Origin: Saccoglossus kowalevskii
Taxonomy: Eukaryota > Hemichordata > Enteropneusta > Harrimaniidae
Assembly (NCBI RefSeq): GCF_000003605.2
Contig: NW_003149273.1
Coordinates: forward strand, 286,479 to 301,404
DNA: 14,926 nt
Direction: 5' to 3'
Shown here: positions 1 to 9,461 of the stretch, piece after piece
How the letters are laid out: each line of letters opens with the position of its first letter
Position numbering within the stretch: position 1 is the stretch's first letter
Position numbers and translations under genes: made by a program
Notes under the pieces: generated by a model
Seen by the model: the letters and a program-made list of their open reading frames with translations, nothing else
Databases searched by the model: none
Told to the model about the DNA's origin: nothing

Positions 1-39
1 CATCAGATTTGATATAGCTTCATTGTTGAGTTTTGGCAT

Positions 40-2871
40 ATGGTAAAACTGAATTCACCTACTGATAGCTAGTGATTAAGACAGAATTCAGCTGGCTGCA
101 TGGCAAGACAGAATTCAGCTAGCTAGTAAGACTGATTTTAGCTAGCTAGTTAAACTGATTTCAGCTAGCTAGTAAGACTGATTTCAGCTAGCTGGTAAAA
201 CTGATTTCCGCTAGCTGGTAAGACTGATTTCAGCTAGCTAGTAAGACTGATTTCAGCTAGCTGGTAAGACTGATTTCAGCTAGCTGGTAAGACTGATTTC
301 AGCTAGCTAGTATAAGACTGATTTCAGCTAGCTGGTAAGACTGATTTCAGCTAGCTGGTAAGACTGATTTCAGCTAGCTGGTAAGACTGATTTCAGCTAG
401 CTAGTATAAGACTGATTTCAGCTAGCTGGTAAGACTGATTTCAGCTAGCTAGTTAAACTGATTTCAGCTAGCTAGTAAGACTGATTTCAGCTAGCCAGTA
501 AGACTGATTTCAGCTAGCTGGTAAAACTGATTTCCGCTAGCTGGTAAGACTGATTTCAGCTAGCTGGTAAGACTGATTTCACCTAGCTGGTAAGACTGAT
601 TTCAGCTAGCTGGTAAGACTGATTTCAGCTAGCTAGTATAAGACTGATTTCAGCTAGCTGGTAAGACTGATTTCAGCTAGCTGGTAAGACTGATTTCAGC
701 TAGCTGGTAAGACTGATTTCAGCTAGCTAGTATAAGACTGATTTCAGCTAGCTGGTAAGACTGATTTCAACTAGCTGGTAAGACTGATTTCAGCTAGCTG
801 GTAAGACTGATTTCAGCTAGCTGGTAAGACTGATTTCAGCTAGCTGGTAAGACTGATTTCAGCTAGCTAGTATAAGACTGATTTCAGCTAGCTGGTAAGA
901 CTGATTTCAGCTAGCTGGTAAGACTGATTTCAGCTAGCTGGTAAGACTGATTTCAGCTAGCTGGTAAGACTGATTTCAGCTAGCTGGTAAGACTGATTTC
1001 AGCTAGCCAGTAAGACTGATTTCAGCTAGCCAGTAAGACTGATTTCAGCTAGCTAGTAAGACTGATTTCAGCTAGCCAGTAAGACTGATTTCAGCTAGCT
1101 GGTAAAACTGATTTCCGCTAGCTAGTAAGACTGATTTCAGCTAGCTGATAAGACAGAATTCAGCTAGCTGGTAAAATTAAGACAGAATTCAGCTAGCTGG
1201 TAAAACTGATTTCAGCTAGCGAGTAAGACTGATTTCAGCTAGCTGGTAAGACTGATTTCAGCAAGCTGGTAAGACTGATTTCAGCTAGCTGGTAAGACTG
1301 ATTTCAGCAAGCTGGTAAGACTGATTTCAGCTAGCTGGCAAGACTGATTCCAGCTAGCTGGTAAGACTGATTTCAGCTAGCTAGTAAGACTGATTTCAGC
1401 TAGCTGATAAGACAGAATTCAGCTAGCTAGTAAGACTGATTCCAGCTACCTGGTAAAACTGATTTCCGCTAGCTGGTAAGACTGATTTCAGCTAGCTGGT
1501 AAGACTGATTTCAGCTAGCTGGTAAGACTGATTTCAGCTAGCTAGTATAAGACTGATTTCAGCTAGCTAGTAAGACTGATTTCAGCTAGCTGATAAGACA
1601 GAATTCAGCTAGCTAGTAAGACTGATTCCAGCTACCTGGTAAAACTGATTTCCGCTAGCTGGTAAGACTGATTTCAGCTAGCTGGTAAGACTGATTTCAG
1701 CTAGCTGGTAAGACAGAATTCAGCTAGCTGGTAAAATTAAGACAGAATTCAGCTAGCTGGTAAAACTGATTTCAGCTAGCTAGTAAAACTGATTTCAGCT
1801 AGCTAGTAAAACTGATTTCAGCTAGCTAGTAAGACTGATTTCAGCTAGCTGGTAAGAATGATTTCAGCTAGCTGGTAAAACTGATTTCAGCTAGCTGGTA
1901 AGACTGATTTCAGCTAGCTGGTAAGACTGATTTCAGCTAGCTGGTAAAACTGATTTCAGCTAGCTAGTATAAGACTGATTTCAGCTAGCAGATAAGACAG
2001 AATTCAGCTAGCTGGTAAAATTAAGACAGAATTCAGCTAGCTGGTAAAATTAAGACAGAATTCAGCTAGCTGGTAAAATTAAGACAGAATTCAGCTAGCT
2101 GGTAAAACTGATTTCAGCTAGCTAGTAAAACTGATTTCAGCTAGCTAGTAAGACTGATTTCAGCTAGCTGGTAAAATTAAGACAGAATTCAGCTAGCTAG
2201 TAAGACTGATTTCAGCTAGCTGGTAAGAATAATTTCAGCTAGCTGGTAAGACAGAATTCAGCTAGCTGGTAAAATTAAGACAGAATTCAGCTAGCTAGTA
2301 AGACTGATTTCGGCTAGCTGGTAAGAATAATTTCAGCTAGCTAGTAAGAATAATTTCAGCTAGCTAGTAAGAATAATTTCAGCTAGCTGGTAAGACAGAA
2401 TTCAGCAAGCAAGTAAGACAGAATTCAGCTAGCTAGTAAGACTGATTTCAGCTAGCTGGTAAGAATAATTTCAGCTAGCTGGTAAGACTGATTTCAGCTA
2501 GCTGGTAAGAATAATTTCAGCTAGCTGGTAAGACTGATTTCAGCTAGCTGGTAAAATTAAGACAGAATTCAGCTAGCTAGTAAGACTGATTTCAGCTAGC
2601 TGGTAGGACAGAATTCAGCTAGCAAGTAAGACAGAATTCAGCTAGCAAGTAAGACAGAATTCAGCTAGCAAGTAAGACAGAATTCAGCTAGCAAGTAAGA
2701 CAGAATTCAGCTAGCTGGTAAGACAGAATTCAGCTAGCTGGTAAGACTGATTTCAGCTAGCTGGTAAGACAGAATTCAGCTAGCTGGTAAGAATAATTTC
2801 AGCTAGCTGGTAAAACTGAATTCAGCTAGCTGGTAAGACTGAATTCAGCAAGTGGGTATGACTGAATGCAG
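40..2871 (+). repeat. Large 23-bp minisatellite (array A)
   Basis: This is a tandem array of about 120 units with a basic period of 23 bp, checked at several anchors (for example 541, 564 and 587). The core reads GGTAAGACTGATTTCAG followed by CTAGCT. Neighbouring units meet in the 10-bp palindrome CAGCTAGCTG. Variants include a 25-bp unit with GTATAAG in place of GTAAG (near 308, 402, 634, 728, 868, 1543 and 1965) and a 29-bp unit with GTAAAATTAAGACAG. Other units read ACAGAATTCAG or AATAATTTCAG. ACTGATTTCAG units dominate the left half, while EcoRI-containing and AATAATTTCAG units cluster on the right. TAG, TAA and TGA all lie in the + unit, so with period 23 no + frame stays open. It is non-coding satellite-like DNA of unknown function. 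Confidence 0.97.
1381..1666 (+). repeat. 186-bp duplicated block inside array A
   Basis: A distinctive run of variant units is present twice, beginning at 1381 and again at 1567. The run goes from a GATAAGACAGAATTCAG unit to an ACTGATTCCAGCTACC unit to an ACTGATTTCCGC unit. The offset of 186 bp equals seven 23-bp units plus one 25-bp unit. The shared rare variants in the same order show that a multi-unit block was duplicated, as expected from unequal exchange or slippage rather than from independent mutation. Confidence 0.85.
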
Positions 2872-2891
2872 TGTTGGTGATTTGCAAAATG

Positions 2892-2934
2892 GCTGTGACA
2901 ATAGTATTACATAATGTGTTAGTATTGTCACAGC
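2892..2934. repeat. Perfect 12-bp inverted repeat (stem-loop)
   Basis: GCTGTGACAATA at 2892-2903 is the exact reverse complement of TATTGTCACAGC at 2923-2934, with 19 bases between the arms. After one mismatch the pairing continues for two more bases. It lies about 20 bp beyond the last recognisable unit of array A. The word CTGTGACAAT recurs at 3429-3438. At 43 nt it is shorter than a normal microRNA precursor. It could be a transposon-end remnant or a cruciform at the array edge. Confidence 0.85.
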
Positions 2935-3755
2935 GTTACATGTAGATATACCTCACACATTAATGCATGAGGAAGGATATATTAATTATTCAACTGATGA
3001 TTGATGTCTTTTTATTTTTTAATTTCCGTTGTAACAAAAGAAATATGCCATTGTTGATAATAAAGTCATCCCCTTATTCTGAATGCCATGGCTGTGATGA
3101 ATTGTTGAAGCTTTGCATTAGCCTAAAGCATTTCAAAACCATATGTCAGTCAATGAACTGATGATATACATTGTATGGTTGTAGTTAAAACAGGTATATA
3201 CATGCATTATATTTAGTTGGCCTTTAGTCATTTAGTAACTTAGTCATGTGAATTCAACATAAAAAGCAAATAAAATTGATATTTCACTTCTTCTTCATAA
3301 TCTAAATGCATACATAAATTTTAATATTAATATGTGGATTCAAAAGTATAACATTTTGAAAAGAAGCAAAATATGACCATGCACACTGCACAAAAAACAC
3401 ATATTTCCTGTTGTAGTTTATAGCTAGACTGTGACAATTAAGTGCATTTCAACTAATTTCCTGTCTGTAAGTCGCCATGGTGATAGACTCTACATGTGAT
3501 ATTTATTTTTGTAACCTTTATAACCATTTCACTATATTTAAAGTCATGGAGTCCAACTGCGACTTTATTAGATAAACTTGGCAGTAAAAAGGGCAATTTT
3601 TATTATGTGCAAAAAAAACCACATTTTTATAAACTAACCAGTAGTTGGGTTACTATGGCAATCATTCACCTGCATAATAAATAATATTAACAATCAACAA
3701 GTGTTGTGCAAGAATTCCTATCATATTTCATTCCATTGCAAATCTCATACTGCAA

Positions 3756-3769
3756 GTTTCCATGGCAAC
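3756..3769. promoter_or_regulatory. X-box-like motif (RFX-type)
   Basis: GTTTCCATGGCAAC fits the degenerate RFX X-box pattern RYYNYYATRRNRAC at every position. In animals this motif is bound by RFX factors, classically upstream of ciliary genes. No gene is visible nearby, so only the motif match is supported. Similar words are also common in dispersed invertebrate repeats. Confidence 0.35.
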
Positions 3770-4298
3770 ATTTCATACTGAATTGTTGGAATTTATGTTA
3801 TTCTTAGTTGCCATATATCAACCAATCTCAAATCCTTAAACAACCGTGATCTGTCTCTTTTTTACTGAAATGACAACATAGAGCTAGATATGAACATTTT
3901 TAGATTATATACAAAATATTATAAATTTTTCCACAAAATTATTCTTGGCTTGAAAATTCTGGCAATAAATTTATTAATGTGGTAATTTATTTGGATATAA
4001 TCTGGTAGCAAAATGACTCATTAAAATAAGTGCCTAATACAACAGTTGCCATTTATGTCAGACTTGACGAGCAAAGTCATCGACATTAAGCCATAAATGC
4101 ACAGTATTCAGTGTTTTGCCATAAACGGCGAGTAGAGCAGTGATCTATAGACACACATATTAACTGGAGGATACCTAGCAGCAATGGTGTCAAATAATAG
4201 GCACCTGAAATGTGATGTTATTTATATATAATAATGTACACCAAAATCATGCACAAGTTTGTTGTGATGTCACCAGAAAAAATAAAAATGTAATATTA

Positions 4299-4640
4299 AT
4301 TAGGGTAACCTCATTGGCTAAGAATAATGAATCGGATAACCTCATTGGCTGAGAATATTGAATAGAGTAACCTTATTAGCTGAGCATAATGAATTTCAAT
4401 TAGGTAACCTCATTGGCTGAAAATATTGAATAGAGTAACCTCATTGGCTGAAAATATTGAATAGAGTGCCCTCATTGGCTGAGAATAAAGAATTGAGTAA
4501 CCTCATTGGCTGAGAATAAAGAATTGGGTAACCTCATTGGCTGAGAATATTGAATAGGGTAACCTCATTGGCTGAGAATATTGAATAGAGTAACCTCGTT
4601 GGCTGAGAATATTGAATAGAAATTGGCTGAAAGTACTTGA
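4299..4640. repeat. 31-bp minisatellite with inverted CCAAT box (array B)
   Basis: Ten units are anchored on CCTCATTGG or a one- or two-base variant at 4309, 4340, 4371, 4408, 4439, 4470, 4501, 4532, 4563 and 4594, followed by a shortened eleventh copy near 4622. Spacing is 31 bp except for one 37-bp unit (4371 to 4408). Each unit runs GGTAACCTCATTGGCTGAG and then AATATTGAATAG or AATAAAGAATTG. On the minus strand the core is CTCAGCCAATGAG, which matches the NF-Y CCAAT-box consensus. The CCAAT core is altered at 4371 and 4594. Confidence 0.95.
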
Positions 4641-5960
4641 GATATTCGGGAAAAATTTATCTAAAGATTAGTCAAATTGTAAGCAAATTAGATATTTACA
4701 TTAGACATTGGTTTGAAATAAAAACTTCATTAAAATCAGTGATTCTTGAAATACATATTAGTAAAACCTTGTATTTAAGCTTTTCATTTCCAAATATAAG
4801 ATCAAAAAATAAATCTATGTTTCAGTAACCAGACTAAACAAATGTTAGGTAGGCAGGTAATGTTTTTATTTTATTTCACTTTTCTTTACAGTTAAGTTTT
4901 TTAACAACCTATTAGAAAGAATAGCCATCAATTGTAAGTTAGTCATTATAGTGAACAGTCATGTTCTTTTCATTAACTACGTCAAAGGAAGTAAATGAAC
5001 AAACATATTTTTAGTGGAAAAACAAAGCTAATTGGCAAAATAAAATAAAATAACAATAGACTAATTTGCATAAAATTAAATATAAAAATAGACTAATTTG
5101 CATAAAATAAATGCTTGAGTTTCACCAAAAAAATATTTTTTTTCGTCTGCCTTAGATTTAGGATTATTAAAATCAAAATACTGCTTGGATAATTCAGCAT
5201 ATTAGAGATTTATTTGACAGACACATAATAACCACAATATGTACCATTGTTCACATAAAATTATTATCTCTGCTAGGAAGCTTTATACATGGCAGGAACA
5301 CACCCCCAAATGGTGTATAGTAGTTTTTCACCCACAATGCCCCTGGCACATATTTGTAACACACCTTATTATGAATAAAATAGGTTTCCATGCCAACATA
5401 GAACTTTGATAGATAGAAAAATTTTAGATAGAAAATTGTTTCAGAAATCCCCTAAATTTAACAAATTGTACCTTGTGGAGTATAGCATTCAAATAAAATT
5501 ATTTCCTGAGTAAAAATTGAATCATTTTTCTGCTAGAATTTTAATAAAGCCATGTAATGTTATTTACATACCCTATCGATTCTAATCTTGGCAAAGCCCA
5601 AGGTACATAGACTACAACTAGAGCAATCTGATTAAAATTAAATGAATTGTTCTGCAAGAATTTATATACTTTTTTTTACTATATATTTTTATTATTTTGT
5701 AATTGTTTTTATTATTATGTACATCTTATTTTGAATTTCTTTAGCTATTACCATAAGGGCTTTCACAATTACCAAAACTTTTAAAAAACTGCCAGCAAAT
5801 AAATAATAAATTTATATAAAATAAAGTGAAAGAAAATGTATATATAATAAAAATAAATAATTAAACACATATTTAAAAAACAAATAATAAACCCAAACTA
5901 GGACTTATTTTAATCACACTGCAACTAGGGTTACCCAAATGAACTACTAGAAAATTAAAA
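4641..5960. other. Very AT-rich unique region, no gene recognised
   Basis: This is unique DNA with many A/T runs. The most extreme part lies at about 5640-5890, where TTTATTATTTT and AATAAATAATAAA words dominate, a composition typical of matrix-attachment or DNA-unwinding segments. A 63-codon open stretch on the + strand begins at 4637 and starts within the tail of array B. Its Ile/Ser/Lys-rich translation matches nothing I know. No exon, RNA gene or intact transposon is recognisable, apart from a short octamer-containing direct repeat. Confidence 0.6.
5056..5108 (+). repeat. Short direct repeat with two POU octamer words
   Basis: The phrase ATAGACTAATTTGCATAAAA occurs twice, 32 bp apart. 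Each copy contains ATTTGCAT (5064-5071 and 5096-5103), the reverse complement of the POU-domain octamer ATGCAAAT. The repeat itself is certain. The binding role is only a motif match in AT-rich DNA, where this word arises by chance fairly often (further copies at 8555-8562 and 13325-13332). Confidence 0.7.
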
Positions 5961-6499
5961 CAAGCAGCCTGTCGGCTGAGATAGCTCTGCTGTTAGCAAT
6001 GCACATTTCAATTAAAGAACTGAAGATATTATTAGAAAATGAACAAATCTGAAAAAGGTCTATTTGAGGTACCTATACGTATAGTATCAAAGCAATTGGA
6101 CTTGCTGTTTTCAACAACAAGTCGAAAATATCACTATTTAGCAAAAATGACAAAAATATTCAACAAAATTAGAGCATTGAAGCATCTTCACGAAACGATC
6201 AAATCTGAGAGAGGTCTACCTGTAGTACCTATACGTATAATATCAAAGCAATCAGACTTGCGGTTTTTAACAAGGAGTCGAAAATATCACTTTTTACCAC
6301 AAATGACAAAACTCATCAAAATTAGAGAATAGTAGATATATAGGTACACATATAGACCAAGTATCAAAGCAATACGAATTGTAGTTTTCAAGATGAAATT
6401 GAAAAGTAAAACAATATTATTTACTTTTCAATTCGTTAAACACGGATGAGGACTAATATGATAAGCTCTGCTCAACAAAGTCGACAGCGGAGCTAAAAA
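5961..6499 (+). mobile_element. Helentron/pearl-like non-autonomous element, short copy
   Basis: The left end is CAAGCAGCC with a CAGCC/GGCTG hairpin, followed by TAGCTCTGCTGT at 5982-5993. The right end has ACAGCGGAGCTA at 6484-6495, which is its reverse complement apart from one base, and then an A-run. A stem-loop (AGCTCTGCT pairing with AGCGGAGCT, one G-T) spans 6464-6494. The core holds about two tandem units, anchored on GGTCT at 6057 and 6213, 156 bp apart. This layout of short inverted repeats, a 3'-proximal hairpin and central minisatellite units matches non-autonomous Helentrons and the 'pearl' repeats of bivalves. No Rep/helicase or endonuclease coding remains. Exact termini are inferred by comparison with the downstream copy. 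Confidence 0.7.
6397..6433. repeat. Perfect 14-bp hairpin inside the short element
   Basis: AATTGAAAAGTAAA (6397-6410) and TTTACTTTTCAATT (6420-6433) are exact reverse complements separated by nine bases. The second element has the corresponding left arm (GAAAAAGTAAAAC near 8026) but lacks the right arm. The inverted copy therefore appears specific to the short element, or lost from the long one. Confidence 0.9.
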
Positions 6500-8119
6500 C
6501 AAGCAGCCTCTCGGCTGAGATAGCTCCGCTGTTAGCAAAGCACATTTCAATTAAAGAACTGAAGATATCATTAGAATATGAACAATAAGTATGTATAGCA
6601 ATTGGACTTGCTTTTCAACAATAATTCAAAAATATCACTTTTTACCAAAAATGACATAAATATTCATCAAAATTAGATAATTGAGGATGAGGATATCATC
6701 AGAAAATGAACAAATCTGAGAGAGGTCCACATGTAGTACCTATATATGTAATATCAAAGCAATCAGACTTTCGGTTTTTAACAAGAAGTCAAAAATATCA
6801 CTTTTTACCAAAAATAACAAAAATATTCACCAAAATTAGAGAATTGAGGATATCATCACAAAATGAACAAATCTGAGAAAGGTCCACATGTAGTATCTAT
6901 ATATGTAATATCAAAGCAATTGAACTTTTGGTTTTTAACAAGAAGTTGAAAATATCACTTTTTACCAAAAATTACAAAAATATTCACCAAAGTTAAAAAA
7001 ATTAAGATATCATCACGAAAGGAACAAATCTGAGAGAGGTCCACATGTAGTATCTATATATGTAATATCAAAGCAATTGGACTTGCGGTTTTTAACAAGA
7101 AATCAAAAATATCACTTTTTACCAAAAATTACAAAAATATTCGCCAAAATTAGGGAATTGAGGATATCATCACGAAATGTACAAATCTCAGAAAGGTCCA
7201 CATGTAGCATATATATATGTAATATCAAAGCAATTGGACTTGCGGTTTTTAACAAGAAGTCAAAAATATCACTATTTACCAAAAATGACAAAAATATTCG
7301 CCAAAATTAGAGAATTGAGGATATCATCACAAAATGAACAAATCTGAGAAAGGTCCACATGTAGTACCTATATATGTAATATCAAAGCAATCAGACTTGC
7401 GGTTTTTAACAAGAAGTCAAAAATATCACTTTTTATCAAAAATATTCACCAAAATTAGAGAATTGAGGATATCATCACAAAATGAACAAATCTGAGAAAG
7501 GTCCACATGTACCGGTAGTACCTATATATGTAATATCAAAGCAATTGGACTTGCGGTTTTTAACAAGAAATCAAAAATATCACTTTTTACCAAAAATTAC
7601 AAAAATATTCACCAAAATTAGAGAATTGAGGATATCATAACAAAATGAACAAATCTGAGAAAGGTCCACATGTAGTACCTATATATGTAATATCAAAGCA
7701 ATTGGACTTGCGGTTTTTAACAAGAAGTCGAAAATATCACTTTTTACCGACAATTACAAAAATATTCACCAAAATTAGAGAATTGAAGATATCATTACGA
7801 AATGAACAAATCTGAGAAAGGTCCACATGTAGTACCTATATATGCAATATCAAAGCAATTGGACTTGCGGTTTTTAACAAGAAGTCGAAAATGTCACTTT
7901 TTACCAAAAATGACAAAAATATTCACCAAAAATAGAGAATTGAAGATATCATCATGAAATGAACAAATCTAAGAAAGGTCTACCCCAGGTACATACACAC
8001 CAAGTATAGTTTTCAAGAAGAAGTCGAAAAAGTAAAACATTGACACGGACGACGGACGCCGACGGACAATCACTCATATGATAAGCTCTGCTCGACAAAG
8101 TTGACAGCGGAGCTAAAAA
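6500..8119 (+). mobile_element. Helentron/pearl-like non-autonomous element, long copy
   Basis: This is a second, head-to-tail copy directly abutting the first. The left end matches 5961 onward almost base for base for about 75 bp. The inverted repeats are perfect here: TAGCTCCGCTGT at 6521-6532 against ACAGCGGAGCTA at 8104-8115. A terminal stem-loop lies at 8084-8114, and both copies end in GCGGAGCTAAAAA. Before the stem-loop is a GACGGACGCCGACGGAC stretch (8045-8067), a type of tail I associate with molluscan repeats. The core holds about nine 157-bp units. The first unit after the left end carries deletions. No transposase-like coding is present, so movement would need proteins supplied from elsewhere. 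Confidence 0.75.
6690..7985 (+). repeat. 157-bp tandem units in the core of the long element
   Basis: Anchors on GGTCCACATGTAG or close variants fall at 6724, 6881, 7038, 7195, 7352, 7500, 7663, 7820 and, as GGTCTACC, at 7977. Spacing is 157 bp throughout except 148 (a 9-bp loss before 7500) and 163 (a 6-bp ACCGGT insertion near 7511). Each unit also carries ATATCAAAGCAATTGGAC, TTTTTAACAAGAAGTC and an ATATCACTTTTTACC stretch. Because 157 is not a multiple of three, no reading frame is conserved from unit to unit, which argues against coding. Copy number differs greatly from the neighbouring element (about 9 against 2). Confidence 0.95.
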
Positions 8120-9351
8120 TGACACTGTTTACATTAGCCACTATGATTCAAAGTTATATGGGTATCCTACACAAATTGAGCAATGTATCATGTATTTATT
8201 TGGATTCACAATTTCATACTGAACCTGGACTACCACCTACAATAACTACATGAGACTAGCAACTCTTGAAGCTGGTAGCCCTGGCAACAGACATGCAAGA
8301 AATGTTAATTTTGAGACCTAATATGCTGTTGGTACTACGTATTACAGGTGATGGGAACATAATGGCACAGAATTCAATACAAACATCTGATTAAGCAGTC
8401 CTGCATTGATTAACAGTTATAAAACATAGAAAAACTATCTAAGCCTTGCTTTGCCGCATAAACAAATTCAGATTAATAAGGAGAGCTTTGTTTTATATAT
8501 GTGAATTAAAAACAGATTTTGCTATAAATCAGATCTTTGGTAAGTTTGGCCATTATTTGCATTCAATGTCAACAAATTATGAACATAAAACAGCAATATA
8601 TAAGCTAACGTGCAACTGGGCAAAGACAACTTCTTTACCTTGCCATTAATTAAGGCTAGTTGTTATCTTCATACACCATCAGGTTTTGGCTTTAACCTTT
8701 TCACCACCAGTTATCTCTTTTTATCACAAAATAGTCCCGTTTATAGTCTGCACTTTCCTTCAGAAGATTGGAACAAAAATAGCCAAATTATTTGAGTAAA
8801 AACTGAAAATTGACTAAAATTTTGTCTGTTGGCTCCAAAATTAGAGTTCATTTCCAGAAATATTGAAATATTTGTAGCTAAAAAAACAAAATGTCTGTCA
8901 AATCATAATTACTGATTTTCGCGATGCTTCAAATAAAGATTACTGTTAAAAAGAACACTTTTAATAGTAGATTAAATACATTTCATCTGTTATGAACATA
9001 AAAACTATTGTAGCACTTACACTCATTTACTTTTTAAAAAATTGCTAATGTCTCTTAATATAAAATGTGCAGCTTTCAAAATATACAGGAATGTACCTGA
9101 TTGGCTACTCAACCCCTAACAGACCGACCAATCAGAAAGTAGCTTGTCAACAGTTTACTTTTTTTGACAAATCAAATTCTGCTTTGCTTTGACTCAACAA
9201 AATCAACGTCAAAAGAACATACATTTGTATTCTGATTTTGATAATGATGAAATTCACCTCTTAGCAATCACAAAAAATGCCAGATATTGTGAGCAGTGCC
9301 ACTCTGTTTTCTGACAATAAAATTCTTGATCTAGCTATTAGGTCAAAAGAC
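8120..9351. other. Unique AT-rich region, no gene recognised
   Basis: I see no exon or RNA gene. Two + strand open stretches of 67 and 61 codons (8446-8649 and 8610-8795) overlap in different frames and have no recognisable domain. The one ordered structure is an inverted pair of CCAAT boxes: CTGATTGG at 9097-9104 and CCAATCAG at 9128-9135. A lone AGGTCA word sits at 9340-9345, just left of the 36-bp repeat. Confidence 0.6.
9097..9135. promoter_or_regulatory. Inverted pair of CCAAT boxes
   Basis: CTGATTGG (9097-9104) and CCAATCAG (9128-9135) form a perfect 8-bp inverted repeat with 23 bases between them. Both arms fit the NF-Y core consensus. Paired CCAAT boxes about three helical turns apart occur in some animal promoters, but no coding start, TATA/Inr arrangement or CpG island is visible here. 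The pair could also be a repeat end. Confidence 0.35.
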
Positions 9352-9461
9352 ACATTTGCAGGTTAGAGAGGTCAATCAAGCATTCTAACATTTGCAGGTT
9401 AGCAAGGTCAATCAAGCATTCTAACATTTGCAGGTTAGCGAGGTCAATCAAGCATTCTAAA
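9352..9461 (+). repeat. Three-copy 36-bp tandem repeat
   Basis: Three units begin with ACATTTGCAGGTTAG at about 9352, 9388 and 9424, and each ends with AGGTCAATCAAGCATTCTAA. The spacing is exactly 36 bp (GGTT at 9361, 9397 and 9433). Copies differ only around one spot (AGAGAGG, AGCAAGG, AGCGAGG). Each unit contains the nuclear-receptor half-site AGGTCA at 9369, 9405 and 9441. Confidence 0.95.

Larger units (their letters stand above)
2872..4298. other. AT-rich unique region, no gene recognised
   Basis: Apart from the stem-loop at its left end, I see only AT-rich unique sequence. Short open stretches on the + strand at 2967-3161 (64 codons) and 3496-3684 (62 codons) have low-complexity, Phe/Ile/Lys-rich translations that resemble no family I know. 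Local structure includes an RFX-type X-box match at 3756-3769. An 8-bp inverted repeat (CATTTATG 4050-4057, CATAAATG 4092-4099) encloses a smaller TGAC/GTCA dyad. I find no splice-bounded exon, tRNA or retroelement domain. Confidence 0.6.

Noticed and set aside
40-2871. CRISPR array
   Set aside because: Units are contiguous with no unique spacers, and the surrounding DNA is eukaryotic in character.
2967-3161. Small + strand open frame as a gene
   Set aside because: It is 64 codons in AT-rich DNA, with no family resemblance, no start context and no neighbouring exon.
5640-5890. Replication origin or matrix-attachment region
   Set aside because: AT-richness alone is the only support; no specific feature distinguishes it.
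7077-7310. 77-codon + strand open frame
   Set aside because: It lies wholly within the 157-bp tandem units and changes frame relative to the unit; it is a by-product of the repeat.
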